Shown: piece by piece, positions 1-9,323 of the stretch
Numbering within the stretch: position 1 is the first letter of the stretch
Layout: the number at the start of each line of letters is the position of its first letter
Assembly: GCF_900177805.1 (NCBI RefSeq)
Contig: NZ_FXAX01000002.1
Location: forward strand, 496,001-560,000
DNA: 64,000 nt
Origin: Fibrobacter sp. UWB13
Lineage (GTDB): Bacteria; Fibrobacterota; Fibrobacteria; Fibrobacterales; Fibrobacteraceae
Direction: 5' to 3'
The notes under the pieces: generated by a model
Database searches by the model: none
The model's input: only the letters and a program-made list of their open reading frames with translations
Told to the model about the DNA's origin: nothing
Position numbers and translations under genes: made by a program

Positions 1-1525
1 ATTCCTTGGCAAAATCCCTTTCCAGCTTTTCTTGGGCATCCGGGTCAAGGTCCGCTTTTTCGATGGCATCCAAAATCTTGTCCGAAATTTCAGGATTCTT
101 GAGTTCCTTGATTTTATCGGCACGGTTCTCGTAATAAAGAGGGACCGTCGCACCATCTTCTACAGCACGTTTGAAGTCATAAATCGAAATGTAGCCGCCG
201 AACGTGCGCTCGGTAATATTGTCGTCTTTTAAAAGCGGAGTACCCGTAAAGCCCAAACGAGAGGCATCGGGCAACAAGTTGCACATGTTTTCCGCAAAAA
301 TTCCGTTCTGGCTACGGTGTGCTTCATCCGACAAAATCAAAATATCATGATCAGGATGAATCGGCTCCAAATCCTTCTTGTTGAACTTTTGAATCAGCGT
401 AAAGATGAAACTCGGATTAGCCTTTAGTTTTTTAATAAGGTCATTTCCGCATGTAGCGATAAACTTGGATGCTTTTACACCGCCAAGCATTTTGCAATTT
501 TCAAAAGTTTCACTGATTTGCTTGTTCAGTTCATCGCGATCGGTTAACACGACAATTGTCGGAGAACCGTCCGTACGGCGGCGAATTTTCTGCGAAAGGA
601 AGAGCATCGAATAGCTTTTGCCGCTCCCCTGCGTATGCCAGAACACTCCCAATTTGCCTTTACGGAGTTTGCGGTTCTTATAAGCTTCAAACGCTTCATT
701 CACGCCAAGATACTGATGATTCCTGGCAAGGATTTTTACCGTATGGCCATCGCTGTGGTCATAAAGGATAAAGTTTTCAAGCAAGTCAATAAAGGTTTCT
801 TTTCGGCAAATGCCTTTGAGCATCGTAGCAAGTGCCACTGAACCAGCGTCGTCTTCTTTAAGGCGTTTCCATTCATGGAAAAATTCAAACTTGCTTCCGA
901 GTGTTCCCACCTTTGCCTCAAAACCATTCGAGAGCATCAAGAAAGCATTGTAGTAGAACAGCTGCGGAATAGTCGATAGGTAATCAGTGTAATTATCGTC
1001 GTAGGCATTTTGCACAGCCACATCGTTTCGTTTGAGTTCGACAAACAAAAGCGGAATGCCATTTACAAAACCAACAATATCCGTACGACGATGGTACAAC
1101 TCGCCATGAATCTTCATCTCTTTCACGGCAAGGAAATCGTTATTCGACGGATTGTTGAAATCAATAATCAGCGCATGTTTCTCATCGTTTTGACCATTCG
1201 GCTTTTTTATCGTCACTGGAATGCCATCGCGGATGAATCCGTACTTTTCTTCGTTGATTTGCAGAAGTGAAGATGTGCTAAGCGTTGCTGTAAATTTTTG
1301 AACAGCCTCTTCAATCTGATTTTGATTTATCCAAGGGTTCAATTTTTGAAGAGCAGCCTTAAAATAGCGGAGCAAAAGAACGTCGCGATACGACTTTCGC
1401 CCAAATGTACCATTATCCCCAAGAACCTCAAGATTTTAGGCGAAAACAACACGCCAACCCAGCTCTTCCAGCAGGTTTCCGGCGCTTTCTTGAACAAGAA
1501 TGTTTTCGCTGTATTCGTAGGACAT
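1..1525 (-). pseudogene. hsdR: Type I restriction enzyme subunit R (HsdR), 5' part only, with an in-frame stop
   Basis: HsdR is the ATP-dependent translocase and nuclease subunit of type I restriction-modification. Reading the minus strand from the ATG at 1525, the protein begins MSYEYSENILVQESAGNLLE and reaches ELGWRVVFA. A TAA follows at 1438-1436 (codon 30), where the family normally has Tyr (AY.xE.xGxNGTxGR). The same frame then stays open to the window edge. It shows the nuclease motif (TDIVGF...LLFVELKR), Walker A (TQGSGKS) and the DEAH box (LSDEAHRSQ). The gene continues beyond base 1, so hsdM and hsdS are not visible. The stop either inactivates the gene or is a base-call error. The family assignment is firm; the broken state depends on that one codon. 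Confidence 0.85.
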
Positions 1526-1796
1526 AATAATGGGCTTTTTTGTAAATATAGCCTATTTTATGCCAAATTAAAACAAACAAAAAGATTTAAAAGGTCAAAA
1601 GTCGAAACCCAAAGCTAACGAACAGTGCGTGGGTTGTTTGCACTACAAAAAACCTTTAGTTTGATAAAATTTTCAACGGAATTTGCCTAAAAAAGTGGAA
1701 GTTTCTCAAAATGTCACATTCTGTCACCGCAATAATTTAAATTGAATTTTGATTGTTTTAGTCTGCCTTTTTTGCATGTAGGCAGTCGAGGTAAAG

Positions 1797-2867
1797 ATGA
1801 AGAAAGAGATGACGCCTGATAATGTCAATAAAAATGAAATTATCGTATATCAGCCGGAAGGCGGGGAATTCCACATTGAAGTCAGAATCGAAAACGAGAC
1901 GGTATGGTTATCACAGGCTCAAATGGCGGAACTATTTCACGCTACGAAACAAAATATCAGCCTGCATATCACAAAAATTTTCAAAGAAGGCGAATTAGAC
2001 CCAAAAGTGGTTGTCAAGGAATACTTGACAACCACTCTACATGGAGCGATAAGCGGAAAAACGCAAGTACATGCAGTAAAATACTACAACCTAGATGTCA
2101 TCATTTCCGTAGGATATCGCATAAAATCCATTCAAGGAACACGTTTCCGCCAATGGGCCAACCAAGTTCTAAAAGACCATATGCTCAAGGGATATAGCAT
2201 CAATCAACGGATGTTCGCCAAAGGAATAGAACCGACAAATTTACTCCAAGCACAACAACTACAGCTTGAAAAACAAGGATCAGAGATTGCAAACATCAAG
2301 CATTCTGTTAACAGTCGACTTACAGCAGTCGAGCAACGCGTTGATTTTTTCGTCAATACCGTACACAACGCCCAAAATCAAAAGATAAACCAGCTTTCTA
2401 ACGATGTTAAGAAAGTCATGGAAAATTTCATCGATCCAACAACTTTCAAGCATTTCTTGATTTTGGACGGGCAGAAGCTAGACGCCGATATTGCCTATAC
2501 TAAAATTTACGGCATGGCGAAAAAGAATATCATCATTATTGACAATTATTTAGGTGTGAAGACTTTAGACCTGCTTCGTGGAATCGCAAAAGGCATATCA
2601 ATCAGAATCATCAGCAATACAAAGGGTTGTGCGGCTCTCACGCCTGATATTGTCAATGACTTTTCAACCGCAAGGCCTGACATCAATCTTTCAATCCTGC
2701 AAACAAGCCGAAAATTCCACGATCGTTATATCTTTTTGGATTACGACACTCCAAATGAAAAACTTTTCCATTGCGGATCATCTAGCAAAGATGCTGGGAA
2801 TAAAATTACCACCATCATGCAAATTGAATGTCCAGAGATTTACCATGCGCTAGTGGAATCTCCATAA
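1797..2867 (+). CDS. RhuM-family protein with a PLD-like C-terminal region
   Basis: This 356-residue protein has a RhuM/DinD-like N-terminal half. Residues ~35-130 show VWLSQAQMAELF, a segment resembling a DNA-binding fold, then YYNLDVIISVGYR and FRQWANQVLKDHML, all typical of the family. A coiled stretch (~155-205) leads to a C-terminal region with KFHDRYIFLDY and HCGSSSKDAG, which resembles the HxD/K-type motif of phospholipase-D-like nucleases. The start has a good ribosome binding site (GAGGTAAAG). RhuM genes are often found inside or beside type I restriction operons, as here next to hsdR, but their function is not established. The PLD resemblance is inferred by eye. Confidence 0.8.
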   Translation: MKKEMTPDNVNKNEIIVYQPEGGEFHIEVRIENETVWLSQAQMAELFHATKQNISLHITKIFKEGELDPKVVVKEYLTTTLHGAISGKTQVHAVKYYNLDVIISVGYRIKSIQGTRFRQWANQVLKDHMLKGYSINQRMFAKGIEPTNLLQAQQLQLEKQGSEIANIKHSVNSRLTAVEQRVDFFVNTVHNAQNQKINQLSNDVKKVMENFIDPTTFKHFLILDGQKLDADIAYTKIYGMAKKNIIIIDNYLGVKTLDLLRGIAKGISIRIISNTKGCAALTPDIVNDFSTARPDINLSILQTSRKFHDRYIFLDYDTPNEKLFHCGSSSKDAGNKITTIMQIECPEIYHALVESP

Positions 2868-2912
2868 ATTTTCCAACTATTGACAGTTATTAAATAATAA
2901 CCTATATTAAAA

Positions 2913-3146
2913 ATGCCAAAGATATTCGAAGCGGAAGGATTCTCATTTTTCTTCTACATGAATGAACACGAACCAGTGCATGTCCATGTGAGAAAACAAG
3001 GGAAGATTGCAAAGTTTGAAATTCTAAATGGATACGCAGTACCTGTATTCGGAAAACTATCAAAAGCCGATATGGCTAAAGCGAGTGAACTAGCGACTGA
3101 AAATAGCGAACTCATCATCAAAAAATGGTTTGAAATTTTCGGATAG
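2913..3146 (+). CDS. DUF4160 domain protein
   Basis: This 77-residue protein matches DUF4160 over its whole length: MPKIFEAEGFSFFFYMNEHE, then PVHVHVRKQGKIAKFEI. The HEPVHVHV segment is the family hallmark. The next gene, 8 bases downstream, encodes DUF2442, and the two families commonly occur as a pair. The pair has been proposed to be toxin-antitoxin-like because of its size and gene order, but I know of no established activity. It is probably one transcript with the following gene. Confidence 0.8.
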   Translation: MPKIFEAEGFSFFFYMNEHEPVHVHVRKQGKIAKFEILNGYAVPVFGKLSKADMAKASELATENSELIIKKWFEIFG

Positions 3147-3154
3147 GAGCTTTT

Positions 3155-3571
3155 ATGAACGATATAACGGAAAAAGACGTAAAAAGGGTTTGGGTCGAAA
3201 AGGATGCCATTTGCGTCGAGCTCAAGGACGGTCGCATAGGGAAAGAACTCATTCGCGATTACGAGCCGCTCAAAAAAGCCACCAGAGAACAGCTGAAAAA
3301 TTGCAGGGTAGATCTCGATGGCGTATGGTTTGACGATCTAGACGAAGGGCTTGCGCTATCTGGATTTTTCTCGCCCAAGAAAACAAATCCCGTTGGTCGC
3401 ATATTTTGGCTTTTCCCCGAACTGAACGCAGCCGCATTCGCGCGTCGTTTGGGAATTCCGCAACCACTTTTTGCGGCTTATGTCAATGGCTCTAAGAAGC
3501 CATCCGCAGCTAGGCGTAAAAAGATCAACGACGAATTCCATCGAATCGGTCGTGAGTTGATGCAAGTATAA
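3155..3571 (+). CDS. DUF2442 domain protein with a helix-turn-helix-like tail
   Basis: This 138-residue protein starts 8 bases after the DUF4160 gene behind a good Shine-Dalgarno (AGGAG). Residues ~5-75 fit DUF2442: VKRVWVEKDAICVELKDGR, then YEPLKKATREQLKN and GVWFDDLDEGL. The C-terminal part (AAAFARRLGIPQPLFAAYVN, then GSKKPSAARRKKI) resembles a small HTH in which a short helix pair is followed by a basic recognition stretch. This suggests the pair may autoregulate. Function is unknown. Confidence 0.75.
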   Translation: MNDITEKDVKRVWVEKDAICVELKDGRIGKELIRDYEPLKKATREQLKNCRVDLDGVWFDDLDEGLALSGFFSPKKTNPVGRIFWLFPELNAAAFARRLGIPQPLFAAYVNGSKKPSAARRKKINDEFHRIGRELMQV

Positions 3572-3602
3572 GCGCCTATTTTAAGCGCGTTGTCCCCTCC
3601 CC

Positions 3603-4508
3603 CTACTTGCAATGTTTCTTTAGCGCTGCAATATACGCTTCGGCGTAGCGTGATTTCGTGACGCCTTTGCGCATAACATAACCGACAGTCATTTTGTCGT
3701 GGACATCAAGGCGTTTTGCGATGATGTTCTTGCCGTTGAGTTTGTGGCTAATGACGCCGGAGCAAATGGTGTAGCCGTCAAGGCCAATGAGCAAGTTGAA
3801 AAGTGTCGCACGGTCACGGACTTTGATGTTTCGCGGACAGTCGAAATCGATGGCAGTGAGCGGTTCTTCGGCAAAGTAGAACGAGTTGAAATCGCCCTGT
3901 TCGTAAGTCAAGTACGGAAACGGTTTGAGATCCGCAAGCGTGATTTTTTCTTTTTTCGCGAGCGGATTCTTCGATGACATGAACACGTGCAGCGGTGTTG
4001 CAAAAAGCGGTTCAAATACGAGATTGTTCTTTTGAATGAGCTTGGTGATGACCTTTTCGTTTTTGTCACTGAGGTAAAGCACGCCCATTTCGCTTTTCAT
4101 TTTGGCGACATCGTCAATGATTTCGTTAGTTTGCGTTTCGCGAAGTGTAAAATCGTAGCTCGGGCCACCGAACTTGCGGATAACATCGACAAATGCATTC
4201 ACGGCAAAAGAATAGTGCTGGCAGCTGACGGAGAAAATCATGTTGCCACCCTTGCCGCCTTTATAGCGGTCTTCCAAAAGCGTTGCCTGTTCCAAAACCT
4301 GCCTTGCGTACGAAAGGAACTCATCGCCTTCGTTTGTAATGGTCACGCCTTTGTTGGAGCGGTTGAAAATCGTCACGCCCATTTCTTCTTCGAGTTCGTG
4401 GATAGCAGCGGTAAGGCTCGGTTGCGAGATAAAGACTCGCTTGGACGCTTCGGTAATATTTCGCGTGTCTGCAATGGCTATGGCGTACTTAAGTTGTTGT
4501 AGAGTCAT
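3603..4508 (-). CDS. LysR-family transcriptional regulator, likely regulator of metE
   Basis: This 301-residue LysR-type regulator has the standard N-terminal winged HTH (MTLQQLKYAIAIADTRNITE, then ASKRVFISQPSLTAAIHELE). Residues ~90-295 form the periplasmic-binding-like effector domain. It is transcribed divergently from metE, 141 bases away, and a perfect palindrome of LysR type lies between the two starts. By position it probably controls metE and itself, in the manner of MetR. The sequence alone does not prove that homocysteine is the co-effector, so I give no gene symbol. Confidence 0.85.
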   Translation of the reverse strand: MTLQQLKYAIAIADTRNITEASKRVFISQPSLTAAIHELEEEMGVTIFNRSNKGVTITNEGDEFLSYARQVLEQATLLEDRYKGGKGGNMIFSVSCQHYSFAVNAFVDVIRKFGGPSYDFTLRETQTNEIIDDVAKMKSEMGVLYLSDKNEKVITKLIQKNNLVFEPLFATPLHVFMSSKNPLAKKEKITLADLKPFPYLTYEQGDFNSFYFAEEPLTAIDFDCPRNIKVRDRATLFNLLIGLDGYTICSGVISHKLNGKNIIAKRLDVHDKMTVGYVMRKGVTKSRYAEAYIAALKKHCK

Positions 4509-4534
4509 AAGTTTTCCTTATCGCTGGTTATAAA

Positions 4535-4559
4535 TCACCATAGGAAAAATCTATGGTGA
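4535..4559. promoter_or_regulatory. LysR-type operator between the LysR gene and metE
   Basis: TCACCATAG at 4535-4543 and CTATGGTGA at 4551-4559 form a perfect 9-bp inverted repeat with a 7-base spacer. The core ATAG-N7-CTAT has the T-N11-A architecture of LysR boxes. The site lies 27 bases upstream of the LysR gene start and about 90 bases upstream of metE, the usual place for a divergent regulatory site. Confidence 0.8.
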
Positions 4560-4649
4560 ACGCATAAAAAATAGTATTTTACCGATGATAAAAAGGGAGG
4601 TATATTTGGAGCGTTCAAAAAAACAAAGTAAAAAGGTAGGTAAAACACC

Positions 4650-6917
4650 ATGAGCATTAAAACATCTGTAATTGGTTTCCCGCGTATCGGTAAGAATCGT
4701 GAACTCAAGTTCGCAAGCGAAAAGTTCTTCAAGGGCGAAATCTCCGAAGCTGAACTCCAGACGGTCGCCGCAGAAATCCGCCAGTACGGTTGGCAGAAGC
4801 AGAAGGCAGCAGGTATCGATTTCATCCCGTCCAACGACTTTTCGTTCTACGACAACGTTCTCGACACTGCATTTTTGCTGAACGTCATTCCGGAACGCTA
4901 CAGCAGCCTCGAATTGAGCACGCTCGAAAAGTATTTCGCCGCCGCCCACGGTTACCAAGGTGCAAAGGGCGATGTGAAGGCCCTCCCGATGAAGAAATGG
5001 TTCAATACGAACTATCATTACATTGTTCCGGAAATCGATGACGCTACCGATCTCAAGCTCGTCGGCAAGAAGCCGGTTGAAGAATTCAACGAAGCCAAAT
5101 CGGCCGGAATTGAAGCCGTTCCGACGCTTATCGGCGCATACACATTCCTCCGCCTCGCCCGCTACAACGGCAACAAGAAGGCCAAGGACTTCGCCGCAGC
5201 AGCTGTCAACGCTTACGCAGAACTCGCCGAAAAGCTCGCCGCCGCAGGCGCCAAGTGGATTTCTTTCGCAGAACCGGCACTCGTCTTCGACGTGACTGCA
5301 GAAGAACGCGAACTCTTCAAGACGATTTACGCTGAACTCTTGAGAAAAATCGGCGAAAAGAAGAACCTCAAGATTGCATTGCAGACTTACTTCGGCGACA
5401 TCCGCGACGTTTATCAGGATGTAACCGCACTCGGCTTTGACGCTATCGGTTTGGATTTCGTCGAAGGGCTTAAGTCTCTCGAACTTTTGAAGACAGGCTT
5501 CCCGAAAGATACGCTCCTCTTGGCAGGCGTTGTGAACGGCAAGAACATTTGGCGCGCTGATTACGCACAGAAGAACGCAATTCTCGCCGAAATCAAGAAG
5601 TACGTCGCTGCAGAAAATGTTGTGGTTGGCACTTCTTGCTCTCTCTTGCACGTGCCTTACACGGTCGCCGCAGAAAAGAAGCTCTCCGCCGACATCCTCA
5701 AGCACTTCGCATTCGCCGAAGAAAAGCTCGTGGAGCTTGCAGAACTCGCAAGCGCTGACGCAGACGCTCTCGCCAAGAACAAGGCTTTGTTCGCATCCGC
5801 TCGCGTGCAGGCAAACGCAAAGGTTCAGGCAGAACTTGCCGCTCTCTCTGCCGCTGATTTCGAACGCAAGCCGAACCGCCTTGAACGCCGTGAAGTGCAG
5901 AAGGCAGAATTCAAGTTGCCGGCATTCCCGACAACGACAATCGGCTCTTTCCCGCAGACTGCCGAAGTTCGCGCCAACCGCGCCGCATTCCGCAAGGGCG
6001 AAATTTCCAAGGAACAGTATGTGGCATTCAACCAGAAGAAGATTGCCGAATGCATCAAGTTGCAGGAAGAAATCGGCCTCGATGTGATTGTCCACGGTGA
6101 ATTCGAACGTAATGACATGGTGGAATATTTCGGTTCCAAGATTGACGGTTTTGTGTTCACGCAGAACGCCTGGGTGCAGAGCTACGGTACCCGTTGCGTG
6201 AAGCCGCCTGTCGTTTGGGGTGACGTGAGCCGCAGCGCTCCGATTACGGTTGAATGGTCCGTTTTCGCACAAAGTTGCACCAAGAAGCCGGTGAAGGGCA
6301 TGCTTACGGGTCCTGTCACGATTCTCAACTGGTCCTTCCCGCGCGAAGACATTTCGCTCAAGACGCAGGCTCAGGAAATCGGCCTTGCCATCCGTGACGA
6401 AGTTTTGGACCTCGAAAAGAACGGCATCAGAATCATCCAGATTGACGAAGCCGCACTCCGTGAGAAGTTGCCGCTCCGCAAGAGCGACTGGCACAAGGAA
6501 TACCTCGACTGGGCCATTCCGGCATTCCGTTTGGTTCACGCCAAGGTCAAGCCAGAAACGCAGATCCACACGCACATGTGCTATAGCGAATTCAACGACA
6601 TCGTCCGCGACATCGACAACATGGACGCCGACGTGATCACGTTCGAAGCCAGCCGTTCTGACCTCAAGCTGCTCGACGCCTTGAACGACGCCAAGTTCGA
6701 AACACAGGTGGGTCCGGGTGTTTATGACATCCACTCTCCGCGTGTGCCTTCCGAACAGGAAATCGTTGACGCCCTCCACAAGATCATCGCGAAGGTCCCG
6801 CAGCAAAACGTGTGGGTGAACCCGGATTGCGGCCTCAAGACTCGTGGCGAAACCGAAACGACGGCAAGCCTCAAGAACCTCGTTGCCGCCGCCAAGAAGC
6901 TGCGCGAAGAAAAGTAA
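4650..6917 (+). CDS. metE: Cobalamin-independent methionine synthase MetE
   Basis: The enzyme transfers the methyl group of 5-methyltetrahydropteroyl-triglutamate to homocysteine, the last step of methionine synthesis, in the cytoplasm. The 755-residue length is that of full-length MetE. The start [20 protein letters not shown] is typical. The C-terminal catalytic barrel carries the zinc ligands in HTHMCYSEF (His-x-Cys) and NPDCGLKTR (Cys), plus [12 protein letters not shown] and the [10 protein letters not shown] segment. The gene has strong Gly/Ala/Lys codon bias, suggesting high expression. It is single in this window and divergent from a LysR regulator. Confidence 0.97.
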   Translation: MSIKTSVIGFPRIGKNRELKFASEKFFKGEISEAELQTVAAEIRQYGWQKQKAAGIDFIPSNDFSFYDNVLDTAFLLNVIPERYSSLELSTLEKYFAAAHGYQGAKGDVKALPMKKWFNTNYHYIVPEIDDATDLKLVGKKPVEEFNEAKSAGIEAVPTLIGAYTFLRLARYNGNKKAKDFAAAAVNAYAELAEKLAAAGAKWISFAEPALVFDVTAEERELFKTIYAELLRKIGEKKNLKIALQTYFGDIRDVYQDVTALGFDAIGLDFVEGLKSLELLKTGFPKDTLLLAGVVNGKNIWRADYAQKNAILAEIKKYVAAENVVVGTSCSLLHVPYTVAAEKKLSADILKHFAFAEEKLVELAELASADADALAKNKALFASARVQANAKVQAELAALSAADFERKPNRLERREVQKAEFKLPAFPTTTIGSFPQTAEVRANRAAFRKGEISKEQYVAFNQKKIAECIKLQEEIGLDVIVHGEFERNDMVEYFGSKIDGFVFTQNAWVQSYGTRCVKPPVVWGDVSRSAPITVEWSVFAQSCTKKPVKGMLTGPVTILNWSFPREDISLKTQAQEIGLAIRDEVLDLEKNGIRIIQIDEAALREKLPLRKSDWHKEYLDWAIPAFRLVHAKVKPETQIHTHMCYSEFNDIVRDIDNMDADVITFEASRSDLKLLDALNDAKFETQVGPGVYDIHSPRVPSEQEIVDALHKIIAKVPQQNVWVNPDCGLKTRGETETTASLKNLVAAAKKLREEK

Positions 6918-6934
6918 AAAGTTACACCTCTACT

Positions 6935-7015
6935 GTCGTTGCAAGGAACACCTCTCTTTACTGATAGACAGATTCCAAGTTCGCTCTAGTCTATCGATCA
7001 AACCCTTGCAATGAC
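6935..7015. repeat. Nested palindromic intergenic element
   Basis: The 373-base gap after metE contains an ~80-bp element built of two nested inverted repeats. The outer arms are GTCGTTGCAAGG (6935-6946) and CCTTGCAATGAC (7004-7015), one mismatch apart. The inner arms are GATAGAC (6963-6969) and GTCTATC (6989-6995). It does not encode a protein. It could be a REP/MITE-like dispersed element or a folded 3' UTR of metE. Confidence 0.5.
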
Positions 7016-7027
7016 GGTAAACGAATC

Positions 7028-7057
7028 AATCCCCGTGTGCGTAATGCCGCGGGGATT
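7028..7057 (+). terminator. Hairpin downstream of metE, possible terminator
   Basis: AATCCCCG (7028-7035) pairs perfectly with CGGGGATT (7050-7057) over 8 bp with a 14-base loop. Only a weak T-rich tract follows, so efficiency as an intrinsic terminator is uncertain. Confidence 0.5.
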
Positions 7058-7218
7058 TCCTGTTTATGACAAGGAAAAACGCGCACCTTCATTATCAATA
7101 AAACTTATACCATCCCATAAAAAAGTAGTATAGTCCTATACCTTGTGAATAACCTACTGCTTTGCTATCTTTGTGCCGCATTTGAAAGAAGCATCAAAAA
7201 ACAAATGCAAGAAATAAT

Positions 7219-7248
7219 GGATCCTATCGCCTTCGGCTTCAGGATGAC
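7219..7248. repeat. Dispersed 30-bp hairpin repeat, copy 1
   Basis: The segment GGATCCTATCGCCTTCGGCT and the following TCAGGATGAC recur with two differences in inverted orientation at 51246-51275. A related form sits at 38511-38545. The unit is an imperfect hairpin (ATCCT...AGGAT arms). It lies just upstream of the transporter gene and is probably a REP-type intergenic repeat. Confidence 0.6.
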
Positions 7249-7290
7249 GAAAGCGAAGCGACAAGCGAAAGAGACAACAGGAGGTGCAAC

Positions 7291-8478
7291 ATGGAAAAAC
7301 GCACAGGACTTTTTGCAAATGGAATTATCTGGTTTGGCGTCGCCATCTCCGTTTCCGAAATCGAAGCGGGTATTGAAATCGGCGCTGCAGCCGCAAGGGA
7401 TTCGCTCTGGCTCCCGCTCGTACTCGGACACATTCTGGGCGGCATCTTGCTCTTTTTCGTGGGCCTCATCGGAGCACGCGTTCGCCTGAACGCCATGGAA
7501 ACGACCAAATCCTCATTCGGCAAATACGGTTCCAAGTTCTTCGCCGCGCTGAACACATTCCAGTTGCTCGCCTGGGTCGCCGTCTTGAACGCTCAAGGCG
7601 CTTCGGCATTGGCTGGGCTCAACTTGCCAATTTCGTTCCCCTTGACTTGCGTGATTCTCGCTGCACTTATCGCCGCTTGGGTCTATGTGGGCATCCGCCG
7701 TTCTGCAAACGTGACGACCGTCGTGATGGCCGCTCTTACTATTTTGCTCGCCATTCTTTCCGTGAAGTTGTTCGGACTCGACAGTTCACCCGCAGGCGCC
7801 GCAGGTAACGCAGCAACCGCGCTCAAGTTCTGGAACATTTTCGAGATTTCAATCGCCATGCCGATTTCATGGTTGCCCGTAATTTCGGACTACACGAAGG
7901 ATGCCGAAAAGCCTGTAAAGGCAACAGCAATTTCTGCAATCGCCTACACATTTGCAAGTCTCTGGATGTACATCATCGGCATTGAAATTTCGGGCATTGG
8001 CGCAGGCAACAACATCGCGCAAGCCATTCTCCTTGCAGGTCTTGGCATCCCGGGAATCATCATCGTGGTGCTTTCAACCGTCACGACAAACTTCCTTGCG
8101 GCAAACTCCGCTGGCGAATCTTCCAAGGCAATTTACAGTAAAATAAATCCGAAAATTGCAGGTGTCGTCGTGAGTTTCTTGAGCGCTGCTCTCGCCATTT
8201 CGGGAATCATGGAACATTACATCAGCTTCCTTTACCTGATCGCTTCCGTGTTCGCCCCGATGGCTGCCGTTCTCTTGGTCTCGTTCTACTTTTCCAAGGA
8301 ACGTACAGAATCGCTCGGCGTTTGGCTCTGGAACATCTTCGCCTGGCTCGCGGGCTTTATCGCTTACCAAGTGGCAGAACATTTCGACTCCGTTTTCCTC
8401 GGCCCCACACTCCTTGCAGTTATCGTTTCGGCAGCATTTGCATCCGTGCGCGTACTCTCGGAAAAGAAAGATTTTTAA
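7291..8478 (+). CDS. NCS1/CytX-like nucleobase or vitamin transporter
   Basis: This 395-residue integral membrane protein has about 12 hydrophobic segments and resembles the cytosine permease / CytX branch of the NCS1 family. The first segment (GLFANGIIWFGVAISVSEIE) and second (GHILGGILLFFVGLIGARVR) are characteristic. CytX proteins are usually assigned to thiamin-pyrimidine precursor uptake. No thiamin riboswitch is visible upstream, and the next gene is a pyridoxamine-type kinase. The substrate may therefore be a B6 vitamer or hydroxymethylpyrimidine. The start has a strong ribosome binding site (AGGAGG). It is probably the first gene of a three-gene cluster. Confidence 0.8.
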   Translation: MEKRTGLFANGIIWFGVAISVSEIEAGIEIGAAAARDSLWLPLVLGHILGGILLFFVGLIGARVRLNAMETTKSSFGKYGSKFFAALNTFQLLAWVAVLNAQGASALAGLNLPISFPLTCVILAALIAAWVYVGIRRSANVTTVVMAALTILLAILSVKLFGLDSSPAGAAGNAATALKFWNIFEISIAMPISWLPVISDYTKDAEKPVKATAISAIAYTFASLWMYIIGIEISGIGAGNNIAQAILLAGLGIPGIIIVVLSTVTTNFLAANSAGESSKAIYSKINPKIAGVVVSFLSAALAISGIMEHYISFLYLIASVFAPMAAVLLVSFYFSKERTESLGVWLWNIFAWLAGFIAYQVAEHFDSVFLGPTLLAVIVSAAFASVRVLSEKKDF

Positions 8479-8491
8479 TTTTTAGTTCGCC

Positions 8492-9322
8492 ATGTCTCAA
8501 AAGAAAATCGCGTTAATTAATGATGTTACAGGATTTGGTCGGTGCTCCATCGCAGTCATGGCACCGATTGTTTCCGCCATGAAAATTCAAGCGGTTACAA
8601 TTCCAACCGCAGTCCTTTCGGCACACACGCAGTTCCCCGAATACTACTTCGACGACTACACGTCAAAAATGCGCGATTACATTCAAACCTACAAGGATTT
8701 GAATTTATCATTCGACGCCATCGCTTCTGGGTTCCTCGGCTCCGAAGAACAGGTCGACATCGTCATCGATTTCTTCAAGACGTTCAAGAAAAACGGCTCG
8801 TTTACCTTGGTGGACCCCGTGATGGGCGACTACGGCAAGCTCTACGAGACCTACACGCCGAATTTGTGCGAAAAGATGAAAGCGCTTGTCCATTACGCCG
8901 ACATCTTGACGCCGAACTTGACTGAACTTTGCACGTTGACCGACGTTGAATACCGCACCGAAGGATTCACCGACGCCGAACTTGGCGAAATGTGCCGCAA
9001 GCTCACGGAACAAGGCCCCGAACACATCGTCGTGACCGGCATTCCATACAATAGCAAGCAAATCATGAACTACGTCTACAGCAAAGGCGAAGAACCGCGA
9101 ATCGTGATGGTGGACCGCATCGGCGGCGACCGCAGCGGAACTGGAGACGTCATCAGTTCAATTATTGCGGGCATGTACATGAACGGTCACGATTTTTACG
9201 AATCGGTCAAAAAGGCCGCAGAATTTGTAACAAAGTGCATCCGCTACTGCGAAGACAATAACGTTCCCACGCATTGGGGACTGTGCTTCGAAATATACCT
9301 TCGTGACTTGATGGAGGATTAA
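8492..9322 (+). CDS. Pyridoxamine/pyridoxal kinase (PfkB-like ribokinase superfamily)
   Basis: This 276-residue protein matches bacterial pyridoxamine kinases, which phosphorylate B6 vitamers with ATP in the cytoplasm. Visible motifs are INDVTGFGRCSIAVMAPIVS near the N-terminus, FTLVDPVMGDYGKLY, ADILTPNLTELC, and the anion hole and catalytic-base region GGDRSGTGDVISSIIAG, where the family Asp lies in GTGD. It begins 13 bases after the transporter and stops one base before the radical-SAM gene, so it is almost certainly co-transcribed. A ThiD-like hydroxymethylpyrimidine kinase is the alternative, but the overall pattern is PdxK/PdxY-like. Confidence 0.85.
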   Translation: MSQKKIALINDVTGFGRCSIAVMAPIVSAMKIQAVTIPTAVLSAHTQFPEYYFDDYTSKMRDYIQTYKDLNLSFDAIASGFLGSEEQVDIVIDFFKTFKKNGSFTLVDPVMGDYGKLYETYTPNLCEKMKALVHYADILTPNLTELCTLTDVEYRTEGFTDAELGEMCRKLTEQGPEHIVVTGIPYNSKQIMNYVYSKGEEPRIVMVDRIGGDRSGTGDVISSIIAGMYMNGHDFYESVKKAAEFVTKCIRYCEDNNVPTHWGLCFEIYLRDLMED

Positions 9323-9323
9323 A

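Noticed and set aside
4551-6806. Long antisense open frame of 751 codons opposite metE
   Set aside because: It is a frame shadow caused by the strong codon bias of metE; its translation has no family features and the sense gene is certain.
7020-7290. Thiamin pyrophosphate riboswitch upstream of the CytX-like transporter
   Set aside because: The conserved CTGAGA and the second core element were not found; only a hairpin and a dispersed repeat are present.
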